Positions 57,353 through 64,000 of a stretch of 64,000 nt of DNA are shown piece by piece. Under the pieces are notes generated by a model. It made no database searches, was not told the origin of the DNA, and saw only the letters and a program-made list of their open reading frames with translations. The DNA comes from Burkholderiales bacterium (GTDB taxonomy: Bacteria; Pseudomonadota; Gammaproteobacteria; Burkholderiales; Burkholderiaceae_C), in contig JAECRO010000005.1 in NCBI GenBank assembly GCA_016000195.1, forward strand, positions 38,010-102,009, written 5' to 3'. The position numbers were made by a program, and so were the translations under genes. The stretch's first letter is position 1. Every line of letters starts with the position of its first letter.

Positions 57353-57481
57353 ATGAAAAATTCTGAACTGGCGTTGTATACGGACTACCTGCTGAGCAGT
57401 ACCAAATGGGTGAAACTTACTCCTTATTTCATAGCTGCTTGCGCACGTCCTCATTGCGTCAGAGGCACTTTTTCCACCTGA
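57353..57481 (+). mobile_element. N-terminal remnant of an IS4/IS701-like transposase
   Basis: MKNSELALYTDYLLSSTKW is the characteristic start of a DDE transposase of the same kind as the fragment at 25507-25833. Homology stops after about 18 codons where a dispersed repeat has come in; a stop lies at 57479-57481. Bases 57264-57352 hold no gene. Confidence 0.6.
57424..57478 (-). repeat. Dispersed repeat copy (left of an inverted pair)
   Basis: ATTTCATAGCTGCTTGCGCA and AGAGGCACTTTTTCC form the reverse of the family core. It interrupts the transposase remnant. Confidence 0.65.
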
Positions 57482-57557
57482 AAAAGCGAGTTTTAAAGCC
57501 AGCATCAGGCTGCCAGAGGGCGTGAAAGCGCTGCTTAGGAAGGAAAACCACTTATTT

Positions 57558-57620
57558 TCAGCATCAAATCAGCCTCTGGCGCAATGAAAACGGGCGTAGG
57601 CAGCTATGTAATTCATAGCA
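57558..57620 (+). repeat. Dispersed repeat copy (right of an inverted pair)
   Basis: TTCAGCATCAAATCAGCCTC, TGGCGCAATG and GGCAGCTATGTAATTCATAG run opposite to the copy at 57424, with about 80 bases between them. Bases 57621-57746 show no gene. Confidence 0.65.
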
Positions 57621-57746
57621 CAGACAAGACCCCGTCTTCGCGGGAATTACGGAAATAAACGGTAGATTTGCCATTTCTGGCGCCCTTAGCAGAACGGCTA
57701 GTCTTGCGAGTGGCGGCTTTGCGGCATCAAGGCCAGGTCGACTCTA

Positions 57747-58253
57747 TCAGGCAGCCGCTTGTGCCAGCAGCGTGTCCGCATCGCTGACTTCAAACTTGCC
57801 CGGCCCTTCGATATTCAGGCTCACGACCTTGCCATCCTTGACCAGCATCGAGTAGCGGTTGCTGCGCAGGCCCAGGCCCTTGCCGTTCAGGTCCAGCGTC
57901 AGGCCGGTGGCCTTGGCAAAGGTGGCATCACCATCGGCCAGCATGCGCACCTTGCCTTCGGTTTTCTGGTCGCGCGCCCAGGCGCCCATCACAAACGCAT
58001 CGTTCACGCTCAGGCACCAGATTTCATCAACGCCGGCGGCCTTGAATTCGGCGAACTTCGCCACATAACCGGGCACATGCTTGGCCGAGCAGGTCGGCGT
58101 GAAAGCGCCTGGCACCGCAAACAGGGCGATGGTCTTGCCGGCGCTGGCCTGGACCACATCGACCGGATTGGGGCCAAGGCTGCAGCCATTGCCTTCAACT
58201 TCGACAAATTCCATCAGCGTGGCTGCGGGAAGGTTATCGCCTACTTTAATCAT
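57747..58253 (-). CDS. Peroxiredoxin (Prx5-type)
   Basis: 168 residues. A thioredoxin-fold peroxiredoxin with peroxidatic Cys55 in PGAFTPTCSAKHVPGY; GIDEIWCLSVNDAFVM-like (here VDEIWCLSVNDAFVMGAW) and the Arg region LRSNRYSMLVKDG follow. It reduces peroxides using glutathione or thioredoxin systems. A ribosome-binding AAGGAG stands before the ATG. It lies just after the end of the S10 operon, separated by that operon's terminator, and is its own unit. Confidence 0.94.
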   Translation of the reverse strand: MIKVGDNLPAATLMEFVEVEGNGCSLGPNPVDVVQASAGKTIALFAVPGAFTPTCSAKHVPGYVAKFAEFKAAGVDEIWCLSVNDAFVMGAWARDQKTEGKVRMLADGDATFAKATGLTLDLNGKGLGLRSNRYSMLVKDGKVVSLNIEGPGKFEVSDADTLLAQAAA

Positions 58254-58380
58254 GGGTGCTCCTTATTTGGACTCAACGAAAAATCACGTTGCGGGCAGCA
58301 TTTTGTCTCAGCTCAAGAGTCATCGGTTCAGCACGGTCTTTGACGCAAAATCACTCTGGCACTCACAGGGTACGAAAACA

Positions 58381-58408
58381 AAAAAGGCTCACAAAGTGAG
58401 CCTTTTTT
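58381..58408 (-). terminator. Terminator of the S10 ribosomal protein operon
   Basis: On the minus strand GGCTCACTTTGTGAGCC is followed by six T; the flanking A/T runs make it work in both directions. It lies about 28 bases after the rpsQ stop. Confidence 0.9.
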
Positions 58409-58436
58409 GGGAGCGCAGCGCCAAAGCCTTGTGGAC

Positions 58437-58706
58437 TTAAACGAGGGCGGCCTTTTGTACCAGACGGGTCACAACCCAGTTCTTGGTCTTGGAGATAGGC
58501 CGGCTTTCGGTGATCTCGATCACGTCGCCTGTCTTGAACTCGCCCTTTTCGTCATGGGCGTGGTATTTGCTGGACAGGGACACGATCTTGCCGTACAGCT
58601 CGTGCTTCACGCGGCGCTCGACCAGAACCGTGACGGTCTTGGCGCGCTTGTCGCTGACCACCTTGCCAATCAAGGTGCGCTTGAGGGATTTTTTAGCTTC
58701 CGTCAT
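58437..58706 (-). CDS. rpsQ: 30S ribosomal protein S17
   Basis: 89 residues with [20 protein letters not shown] and [16 protein letters not shown], the S17 OB-fold signatures. S17 binds 16S rRNA early in assembly. It is the last gene of this operon; its start overlaps the rpmC stop. A terminator follows, so rplN (L14) is not continued here. Confidence 0.98.
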   Translation of the reverse strand: MTEAKKSLKRTLIGKVVSDKRAKTVTVLVERRVKHELYGKIVSLSSKYHAHDEKGEFKTGDVIEITESRPISKTKNWVVTRLVQKAALV

Positions 58707-58909
58707 TATTTGGCTCCTTGCTTGACGATGGTTTCGGCCAGGATGGTCTTGGCGCGAGCGATGGCACGGCGCGTCGAGCGCAGCGTGGACGTGTTGGTCA
58801 GTTGCTGCGTGGCTTTTTGCATGCGCAGGCCAAAGTGGGCTTTTTGCAGCTCTTTGACTTCGGCTTTCAGGCCGTCAACGTCTTTTTGGCGCAGTTCAGT
58901 AGTGTTCAT
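58706..58909 (-). CDS. rpmC: 50S ribosomal protein L29
   Basis: 67 residues, a two-helix protein beginning [18 protein letters not shown], with the L29 end [17 protein letters not shown]. It sits by the exit tunnel, near the trigger-factor and SRP docking site. It overlaps rpsQ by one base. Confidence 0.97.
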   Translation of the reverse strand: MNTTELRQKDVDGLKAEVKELQKAHFGLRMQKATQQLTNTSTLRSTRRAIARAKTILAETIVKQGAK

Positions 58910-58925
58910 TTCTTCATTCTCCTGA

Positions 58926-59342
58926 TTACTGGCCGATCATGCGGCTGACGAACGTGGTGCGCAGCGGCAGCTTGGCGGATGCCAGGCGGAACGCTTCGCG
59001 AGCCAGTTCTTCAGTCACGCCGACAATTTCGAAAACGATCTTGCCGGGCTGGATTTCAGCCACGTAGTACTCTGGATTGCCTTTACCGTTACCCATGCGC
59101 ACTTCAGCAGGCTTTTGGGAAATCGGCTTGTCCGGGAAGACACGGATCCAGATACGGCCGCCACGTTTGACGTGACGGGAAATCGCACGGCGTGCGGCTT
59201 CGAGTTGACGAGCAGTCAGGCGGCCACGGTCGGTGCATTTGAGACCGAAGTCACCAAACGCAACCGTGTTACCGCGGGTGGCGACACCCGTGTTACGGCC
59301 TTTTTGCTCTTTGCGGTATTTTCTGCGAGCGGGTTGCAGCAT
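58926..59342 (-). CDS. rplP: 50S ribosomal protein L16
   Basis: 138 residues with [38 protein letters not shown] and [19 protein letters not shown], the L16 signatures. L16 organises the A-site region of 23S rRNA. The gap to rpmC is 16 bases. Confidence 0.98.
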   Translation of the reverse strand: MLQPARRKYRKEQKGRNTGVATRGNTVAFGDFGLKCTDRGRLTARQLEAARRAISRHVKRGGRIWIRVFPDKPISQKPAEVRMGNGKGNPEYYVAEIQPGKIVFEIVGVTEELAREAFRLASAKLPLRTTFVSRMIGQ

Positions 59343-59366
59343 TTAAATTCTCCGTTAGTAGACCGA

Positions 59367-60272
59367 TTACTCGGTCTTGGCACCGTCAGCTGCTGCAGCT
59401 GGCGCGGCTTTGCGGACGCGCTTAACGGTGTTGTTCGGGGCTTCGGCGCCAGACGCCTCAGCCGGTTTGTCGCTGCCGTCAGCCGGTGCGGTGTTGCCAC
59501 CGACCGCGCCGCGCGGGGCGCGCGGGGCACCGCGAGGCGCTCCACGGTCCGGACGATCACCAGGACGGGCATCACGGCGCGGGCCGCGCGGCTTGCGTTC
59601 CTCGTCGGCAACCTCGATCATCTTGGCGCCCGTGCCGTCGTTGCGGCCCAGCGTGTCGCCCTTGTAGACCCAGACCTTGACACCAATGATGCCGTAGGTG
59701 GTCTGGGCTTCCGAGGTGCCGTAGTCGATGTCGGCGCGCAGCGTGTGAAGGGGCACGCGACCTTCGCGATACCACTCGCAACGAGCGATTTCGATGCCAT
59801 TCAGGCGGCCGGACGACATGATCTTGATGCCCAGGGCACCCAGACGCATGGCGTTTTGCATGGCGCGCTTCATGGCACGGCGGAACATGATGCGTTTTTC
59901 AAGCTGTTGGGTGATGCTGTCAGCGATCAGCTTGGCATCAATTTCAGGCTTGCGAACTTCTTCGATGTTCACGGCAACCGGCACGCCCAGCTGGCGGCTC
60001 AGTTCCTTCTTGAGGGCTTCGATGTCCTCGCCCTTTTTGCCGATCACGACGCCCGGACGAGCCGAGAAAATCGTGATGCGGGCATTCTTGGCGGGACGCT
60101 CGATCAGAACGCGCGAAACCGCGGCATTCTTGAGCTTCTTCTTCAGGTACTCGCGCACCTTGATGTCTTCAGCCAGCATGCCGGCGAAGTCACGGTTGTT
60201 GGCGTACCAGCGGCTGGACCAGTTGCGGCTGATTGACAGGCGGAACCCGGTTGGGTTGATTTTTTGTCCCAT
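59367..60272 (-). CDS. rpsC: 30S ribosomal protein S3 with long C-terminal extension
   Basis: 301 residues, about 65 longer than E. coli S3. The KH domain ([20 protein letters not shown]) and the C-terminal S3 domain ([36 protein letters not shown]) are normal. Residues after about 215 are a low-complexity Arg/Gly/Pro/Ala tail ([20 protein letters not shown]). Such tails are common in betaproteobacterial S3. S3 lies at the mRNA entry channel. Confidence 0.98.
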   Translation of the reverse strand: MGQKINPTGFRLSISRNWSSRWYANNRDFAGMLAEDIKVREYLKKKLKNAAVSRVLIERPAKNARITIFSARPGVVIGKKGEDIEALKKELSRQLGVPVAVNIEEVRKPEIDAKLIADSITQQLEKRIMFRRAMKRAMQNAMRLGALGIKIMSSGRLNGIEIARCEWYREGRVPLHTLRADIDYGTSEAQTTYGIIGVKVWVYKGDTLGRNDGTGAKMIEVADEERKPRGPRRDARPGDRPDRGAPRGAPRAPRGAVGGNTAPADGSDKPAEASGAEAPNNTVKRVRKAAPAAAADGAKTE

Positions 60273-60284
60273 ATCCTGCTGCCC

Positions 60285-60614
60285 TTAGTTGCCAACGACC
60301 ACGTACACATGGCACGTAGGCTTGCTGATGCTGTTGCCGCGGCCTTTTGCGCGCGCGGAGAAACGCTTGAGCGTGGCGCCTTGCTCGACATAGATGGTTT
60401 TCACCCTCAACTCGTCGATATCGGCACCGTCGTTGTGTTCAGCGTTGGCGATGGCGGACTCCACAACCTTCTTGATGATTCCAGCAGCTTTTTTCTGCGT
60501 GAAATTCAGGATGTTGAGCGCTTGATCCACTTTCTTGCCGCGGATCAGGTCAGCGACCAGACGGCCCTTGTCGACCGACAGACGAACGCCCCGGAGGGTT
60601 GCACGTGTTTCCAT
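60285..60614 (-). CDS. rplV: 50S ribosomal protein L22
   Basis: 109 residues, with [20 protein letters not shown] and the beta-hairpin loop ([20 protein letters not shown]) that lines the exit tunnel. It is 12 bases upstream of rpsC. Confidence 0.98.
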   Translation of the reverse strand: METRATLRGVRLSVDKGRLVADLIRGKKVDQALNILNFTQKKAAGIIKKVVESAIANAEHNDGADIDELRVKTIYVEQGATLKRFSARAKGRGNSISKPTCHVYVVVGN

Positions 60615-60623
60615 GGTCTTTCC

Positions 60624-60902
60624 TTACTTTCTCACAACTTTTTTGTCAGCCGGATGACCTTTGAAAGTCCGGGTGAGTGCGAACTCGCCGAGCTTGTGGC
60701 CAACCATTTGATCGGTGATGTAGACAGGGACGTGCTGCTTGCCGTTATGCACGGCGATGGTCAGGCCGATGAACTCGGGCAGGATCATGGAGCGGCGCGA
60801 CCAGGTCTTGATCGGCTTTTTGTCTTTGTTGGTAACGGCTTTATCAGCCTTGGCTACCAAGTGATGGTCGACAAATGGACCTTTTTTGAGTGAACGTGTC
60901 AT
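60624..60902 (-). CDS. rpsS: 30S ribosomal protein S19
   Basis: 92 residues: [40 protein letters not shown] and [14 protein letters not shown]19 contacts the tRNA region of the 30S head. It is 9 bases from rplV. Confidence 0.98.
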   Translation of the reverse strand: MTRSLKKGPFVDHHLVAKADKAVTNKDKKPIKTWSRRSMILPEFIGLTIAVHNGKQHVPVYITDQMVGHKLGEFALTRTFKGHPADKKVVRK

Positions 60903-60912
60903 GGCTTAGCCC

Positions 60913-61737
60913 TTACTTCTTGCGACGCGAAACAATCATCACTTGCGTGCGCTTGTTGTTGCGGGTGCGGTAGCCCTTGGTCAGGTTACCCCATGGATCG
61001 ACAGGATGGCGACCTTCGCCAGTCTTGCCTTCGCCGCCACCGTGTGGGTGATCGACCGGGTTCATGACCACACCGCGAACGGTCGGGCGAATACCCATCC
61101 AGCGCTTCACACCGGCCTTGCCGAGGCGGCGCAGGCTGTGCTCTTCGTTGGCGACTTCACCGATGGTGGCGCGGCATTCGATGTGGATCTTGCGAACTTC
61201 ACCGGAGCGCATGCGCACCTGGGCGTAAGTGCCTTCACGGGCCAGCAGCGTCGCCGATGTACCGGCGGAACGCGCAATTTGCGCGCCCTTGCCGATTTGC
61301 ATCTCGATGCAGTGGATGGTGGAGCCCACGGGGATGTTGCGGATAGGCAGCGTGTTTCCGACGCGAATCGGCGCTTCCGAGCCGCTCAGGATCGTGGCGC
61401 CGACTTCAAGGCCGCGAGGGGCGATGATGTAGGCGCGCTCGCCGTCGGCGTAGCAAATCAGGGCAATGTGGGCCGTGCGGTTGGGGTCGTACTCGATACG
61501 TTCGACCTTGGCCGCAATAGCATCCTTGTTGCGCTTGAAGTCAACCACGCGGTAGTGGTGCTTGTGACCACCGCCCTTGTGGCGAACCGTGATGTGCCCG
61601 TTGTTGTTACGGCCGGACTTCTGGAACTGAGGTTCGAGCAGCGGCGCGTAAGGCTCACCCTTGTGCAGGTGATCCCGGGAAATCTTCACCATGCCGCGCA
61701 TACCCGGCGAGGTGGGTTTCATCTTGATAACGGCCAT
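60913..61737 (-). CDS. rplB: 50S ribosomal protein L2
   Basis: 274 residues. It has [19 protein letters not shown], the [19 protein letters not shown] stretch and the C-terminal [18 protein letters not shown], carrying the conserved His near the peptidyl-transferase centre. Start and rplW stop share base 61737. Confidence 0.98.
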   Translation of the reverse strand: MAVIKMKPTSPGMRGMVKISRDHLHKGEPYAPLLEPQFQKSGRNNNGHITVRHKGGGHKHHYRVVDFKRNKDAIAAKVERIEYDPNRTAHIALICYADGERAYIIAPRGLEVGATILSGSEAPIRVGNTLPIRNIPVGSTIHCIEMQIGKGAQIARSAGTSATLLAREGTYAQVRMRSGEVRKIHIECRATIGEVANEEHSLRRLGKAGVKRWMGIRPTVRGVVMNPVDHPHGGGEGKTGEGRHPVDPWGNLTKGYRTRNNKRTQVMIVSRRKK

Positions 61738-62075
61738 TATGCGGACTCCCCACCGAGGTTCAGCTCTTGACCGGCCTGCAGCGTCACGTAGGCTTTGCGC
61801 AGGTTGTCCCGGCGGCCTACAGACTTGCCAAAGCGCTTGGTCTTGCCTTTGATGTTCAGTACGGCCACAGCCTTGACGTTTACCTTGAACATCAATTCCA
61901 CAGCGGCCTTGATTTCATATTTGGTAGCGTCCTGCAGGACCTTGAAGGTGACTGAATTGGATTTTTCCGCAATCATCGTGGCCTTTTCAGACACGATGGG
62001 AGCAACCAAAACCTGCATCAGGCGGCCTTCGTCATATTTGGTTTGGGCACTATTGAAAGTGTTAGCGGCGCTCAT
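61737..62075 (-). CDS. rplW: 50S ribosomal protein L23
   Basis: 112 residues; the core from [17 protein letters not shown] on is normal, with the loop [16 protein letters not shown]. The first roughly 17 residues ([17 protein letters not shown]) are an extra N-terminal stretch; a shorter start at the internal ATG is possible. It overlaps rplD by 4 bases. Confidence 0.97.
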   Translation of the reverse strand: MSAANTFNSAQTKYDEGRLMQVLVAPIVSEKATMIAEKSNSVTFKVLQDATKYEIKAAVELMFKVNVKAVAVLNIKGKTKRFGKSVGRRDNLRKAYVTLQAGQELNLGGESA

Positions 62076-62692
62076 GCGAACATCTCCTTGAGTTGGTCCA
62101 TGGCGGCCTTGGTCACGAGCACCTTTTTGTAGTGCACCAGTGACAGCGGGTCGGCATAGCGGGGCTCAACAACCAGGATGTTGACCAGGTTGCGCGATGC
62201 CAGGTACAGGTTTTCATCAACCTGATCAGCAATCACCAGCACCGAGTTGAGGTTCATGGCCTTGAACTTGTCAGCCAGGACTTTGGTCTTGGGTGAATCC
62301 ACGGTCAGGGAATCAACCACAGCCAGGCGGCCTTCGCGCGCCAGCTGCGAAAAGATCGAAGCCATGCCGGCGCGATACATTTTCTTGTTGATCTTGTGTG
62401 TGAAGTTTTCATCAGGCATGTTCGGGAAAATACGACCGCCTCCGCGCCACAGCGGGGAAGATGTCATACCAGCGCGTGCGCGGCCAGTGCCCTTTTGTTT
62501 AAAGGGCTTCTTGGTCGAGTGACGAACCTGCTCACGGTCCTTCTGGGCACGGGTGCCCTGGCGGGCGTTGGCCTGGAAGGCCACGATCACCTGGTGAATC
62601 AGGCTTTCGTTGTATTCGCGACCAAATACGGTATCGGACACGTCCACTTTGGACGATGACAGACCCTGGTCATTCAGGAGTTCGACCTGCAT
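62072..62692 (-). CDS. rplD: 50S ribosomal protein L4
   Basis: 206 residues with [40 protein letters not shown] and a normal C-terminal domain. In enterobacteria L4 represses the S10 operon; whether this holds here is not known. Start and rplC stop share base 62692. Confidence 0.98.
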   Translation of the reverse strand: MQVELLNDQGLSSSKVDVSDTVFGREYNESLIHQVIVAFQANARQGTRAQKDREQVRHSTKKPFKQKGTGRARAGMTSSPLWRGGGRIFPNMPDENFTHKINKKMYRAGMASIFSQLAREGRLAVVDSLTVDSPKTKVLADKFKAMNLNSVLVIADQVDENLYLASRNLVNILVVEPRYADPLSLVHYKKVLVTKAAMDQLKEMFA

Positions 62693-63372
62693 CAGTTCGC
62701 TCCTTTGGCAGCGGTTGGTTTGGCCTTGATGGCGGCGCGAACCGTCACAAAACCGCCTTTGGAACCAGGCACGGCGCCACGAATCATCAGCAGTTGACGG
62801 GCTTCGTCAATGCGCACGATGCCGAGGTTTTGCGTGGTCTTGGTGACATCACCCAGATGGCCCGTCATGCGTTTACCAGGAAACACGCGACCAGGATCCT
62901 GGGCCATGCCGATGGAGCCGGGAACGTTGTGCGAACGGCTGTTACCGTGCGACGCGCGCTGCGAACTCATCTTGTGACGCTTGATGGTGCCGGCAAAGCC
63001 TTTACCAATGGAAGTACCCTGCACATCCACCAATTGGCCGACTGCAAAGATATCAGCAGCGGGCACCACGGCACCAGCAGCATATTTACCAGCAACGTCA
63101 GCCGTCACGCGAAATTCTTTCAGGATTTCACCAGCTTCAACGCCTGCTTTCGCAAGGTGGCCGGCTTCAGGCTTGGTCACGCGCGATGCTTTGCGCGAGC
63201 CAAATGCCACTTGGAGGGCATCGTAGCCGTCATTTGCTTCGGTTTTAACCTGGGTCACGCGGTTGTTTGACACATCTACCACTGTGACAGGAACTGTGTC
63301 CCCATCATCAGTGAACAGACGCATCATGCCCACCTTGCGGCCCAGCAACCCGAGGGAGTTGCTCAGACTCAT
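62692..63372 (-). CDS. rplC: 50S ribosomal protein L3
   Basis: 226 residues from the ATG at 63372 (12 more open codons precede it). [20 protein letters not shown] and the long extension [20 protein letters not shown], with [11 protein letters not shown], are L3 signatures. It has a 236 base leader after rpsJ with two hairpins, unusual for this operon. Confidence 0.98.
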   Translation of the reverse strand: MSLSNSLGLLGRKVGMMRLFTDDGDTVPVTVVDVSNNRVTQVKTEANDGYDALQVAFGSRKASRVTKPEAGHLAKAGVEAGEILKEFRVTADVAGKYAAGAVVPAADIFAVGQLVDVQGTSIGKGFAGTIKRHKMSSQRASHGNSRSHNVPGSIGMAQDPGRVFPGKRMTGHLGDVTKTTQNLGIVRIDEARQLLMIRGAVPGSKGGFVTVRAAIKAKPTAAKGAN

Positions 63373-63499
63373 GATTTTCTTTCGTAACTTCCACCGTTGC
63401 CACTTCAATTGGTGACAAGCGTTTTGATGTGAAAGACTGTTAATAAAACTGCCCCTAAATTCATACGATTTCTCATGGCGAATTTAGGCCAGCCCAAAA

Positions 63500-63540
63500 G
63501 TATAGCGCAGACTGCCAAAAATGGCAAATCTGCGCTATAC
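63500..63540 (-). promoter_or_regulatory. Large hairpin between rpsJ and rplC (attenuator or terminator candidate)
   Basis: GTATAGCGCAGA (63500-63511) and TCTGCGCTATAC (63529-63540) are perfect inverse copies; TGCCA/TGGCA adds an inner stem. On the transcribed minus strand it is followed by TTTTGGG. A second hairpin precedes it in the transcript. Confidence 0.7.
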
Positions 63541-63562
63541 CAGAAGAATTTGAAGGGGAACG

Positions 63563-63584
63563 GTGTTGGGTTTTCACCCAACAC
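63563..63584 (-). promoter_or_regulatory. Second hairpin between rpsJ and rplC
   Basis: GTGTTGGGT and ACCCAACAC form a 9 base-pair stem around TTTC, about 25 bases after the rpsJ stop and before the larger hairpin in the transcript. Confidence 0.65.
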
Positions 63585-63608
63585 ATTCAAGTCCGCTTCA
63601 GCTTCCGT

Positions 63609-63923
63609 TTACTGCAGCTTGATTTCGACGTCCACGCCAGCAGGCAGATCGAGTTTCATCAACGCATCGACGGTCTTGTCCGTCGGGTCAACGATGTCCA
63701 TCAGGCGCTGGTGCGTGCGGATTTCAAGCTGGTCGCGGCTCGTCTTGTTGACGTGGGGCGAACGCAGGATGTCGAAACGCTTCATGCGGGTTGGCAGGGG
63801 CACGGGCCCCTTGACAATCGCGCCGGTGCGCTTGGCGGTGTCAACGATCTCGGCGGCGGACTGGTCAATCAGTTTGTAGTCAAACGCTTTGAGACGGATA
63901 CGGATTTTTTGCTTGGTGGCCAT
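63609..63923 (-). CDS. rpsJ: 30S ribosomal protein S10
   Basis: 104 residues: [40 protein letters not shown] and the C-terminal [14 protein letters not shown]10 (NusE) is both a ribosomal protein and a transcription antitermination factor. It lies directly after tuf on the same strand. Confidence 0.98.
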   Translation of the reverse strand: MATKQKIRIRLKAFDYKLIDQSAAEIVDTAKRTGAIVKGPVPLPTRMKRFDILRSPHVNKTSRDQLEIRTHQRLMDIVDPTDKTVDALMKLDLPAGVDVEIKLQ

Positions 63924-63950
63924 GGTAATTCCTTGGGTTGTTCTGGGGAA

Positions 63951-64000
63951 TTACGCGAGGATCTTGGCCACAACGCCAGCGCCCACGGTACGGCCGCCTT
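63951..64000 (-). CDS. tuf: Elongation factor Tu, C-terminal end only
   Basis: The last codons read GRTVGAGVVAKILA and stop at 63951-63953, the exact EF-Tu C terminus. The rest of the gene is outside the window. Confidence 0.93.
   Translation of the reverse strand, partial: GGRTVGAGVVAKILA

Overview
The window looks like chromosome of a betaproteobacterium of the order Burkholderiales, most likely Comamonadaceae and probably close to Polaromonas or Rhodoferax. This is inferred from high GC, the gene order rsmI-yraN-diaA-dolP, a cyclic-nucleotide-binding gene between pilT and pilU, methionine synthase split into two genes with an S-adenosylhomocysteine (SAH) riboswitch, and a roughly 60-80 base dispersed repeat around a TGCGCAAGCAGCTA core. 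No database was searched; all family assignments are by reading motifs.

Layout. 1-13.6 kb is core genome: the 3' part of a PAS-GGDEF-EAL c-di-GMP protein, yggS, the twitching-motility ATPase genes pilT and pilU, an oxidoreductase, the dolP/diaA/yraN/rsmI group, an MFS exporter, a lipoprotein, a high-potential iron-sulfur protein, a tRNA-Arg(CCG) and a di-haem cytochrome c. 13.6-25.5 kb is mixed and contains decayed genes (transposase tail, ureidoglycolate lyase, pirin, acyl-CoA ligase) among intact ones: an M20-type amidase, a leucine-rich-repeat protein kinase, a lone receiver, a PanE-like reductase, a type II dehydroquinase, a divergent heavy-metal ATPase/MerR pair and a cytosine-deaminase-like hydrolase.

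25.5-38.1 kb is the most unusual part. After a transposase fragment comes a tightly overlapping operon on + encoding a TPR-like protein, a J-like protein with HPP instead of HPD, a GrpE-like protein, an Hsp70 and a zinc-ribbon protein. It converges with an AT-richer operon on - encoding a small GTPase, a membrane/coiled-coil protein, two dynamin-like large GTPases and a second zinc-ribbon protein. A 41-residue membrane peptide and a WYL-domain regulator sit upstream on the same strand. I propose that this is a chaperone-plus-dynamin accessory system, plausibly for stress or phage defence.

38.2-42.9 kb holds the split metH with an antisense cyclic-nucleotide-binding gene between the halves; the SAH riboswitch precedes only the C-terminal half. 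43-48.4 kb holds a one-protein NRPS (formyltransferase-like, degenerate condensation-like, glycine-type adenylation, two carriers, thioesterase) with its own phosphopantetheinyl transferase. 48.9-54 kb has comM, then glnK-amtB behind two NtrC sites and a sigma-54 promoter, then a gluconolactonase-like gene. 54-58.3 kb has a PAP2 phosphatase, a GT39/ArnT-like membrane glycosyltransferase and a peroxiredoxin. 58.4-64 kb is the S10 ribosomal protein operon on -, from rpsQ back to rpsJ and the end of tuf, with two large hairpins between rpsJ and rplC.
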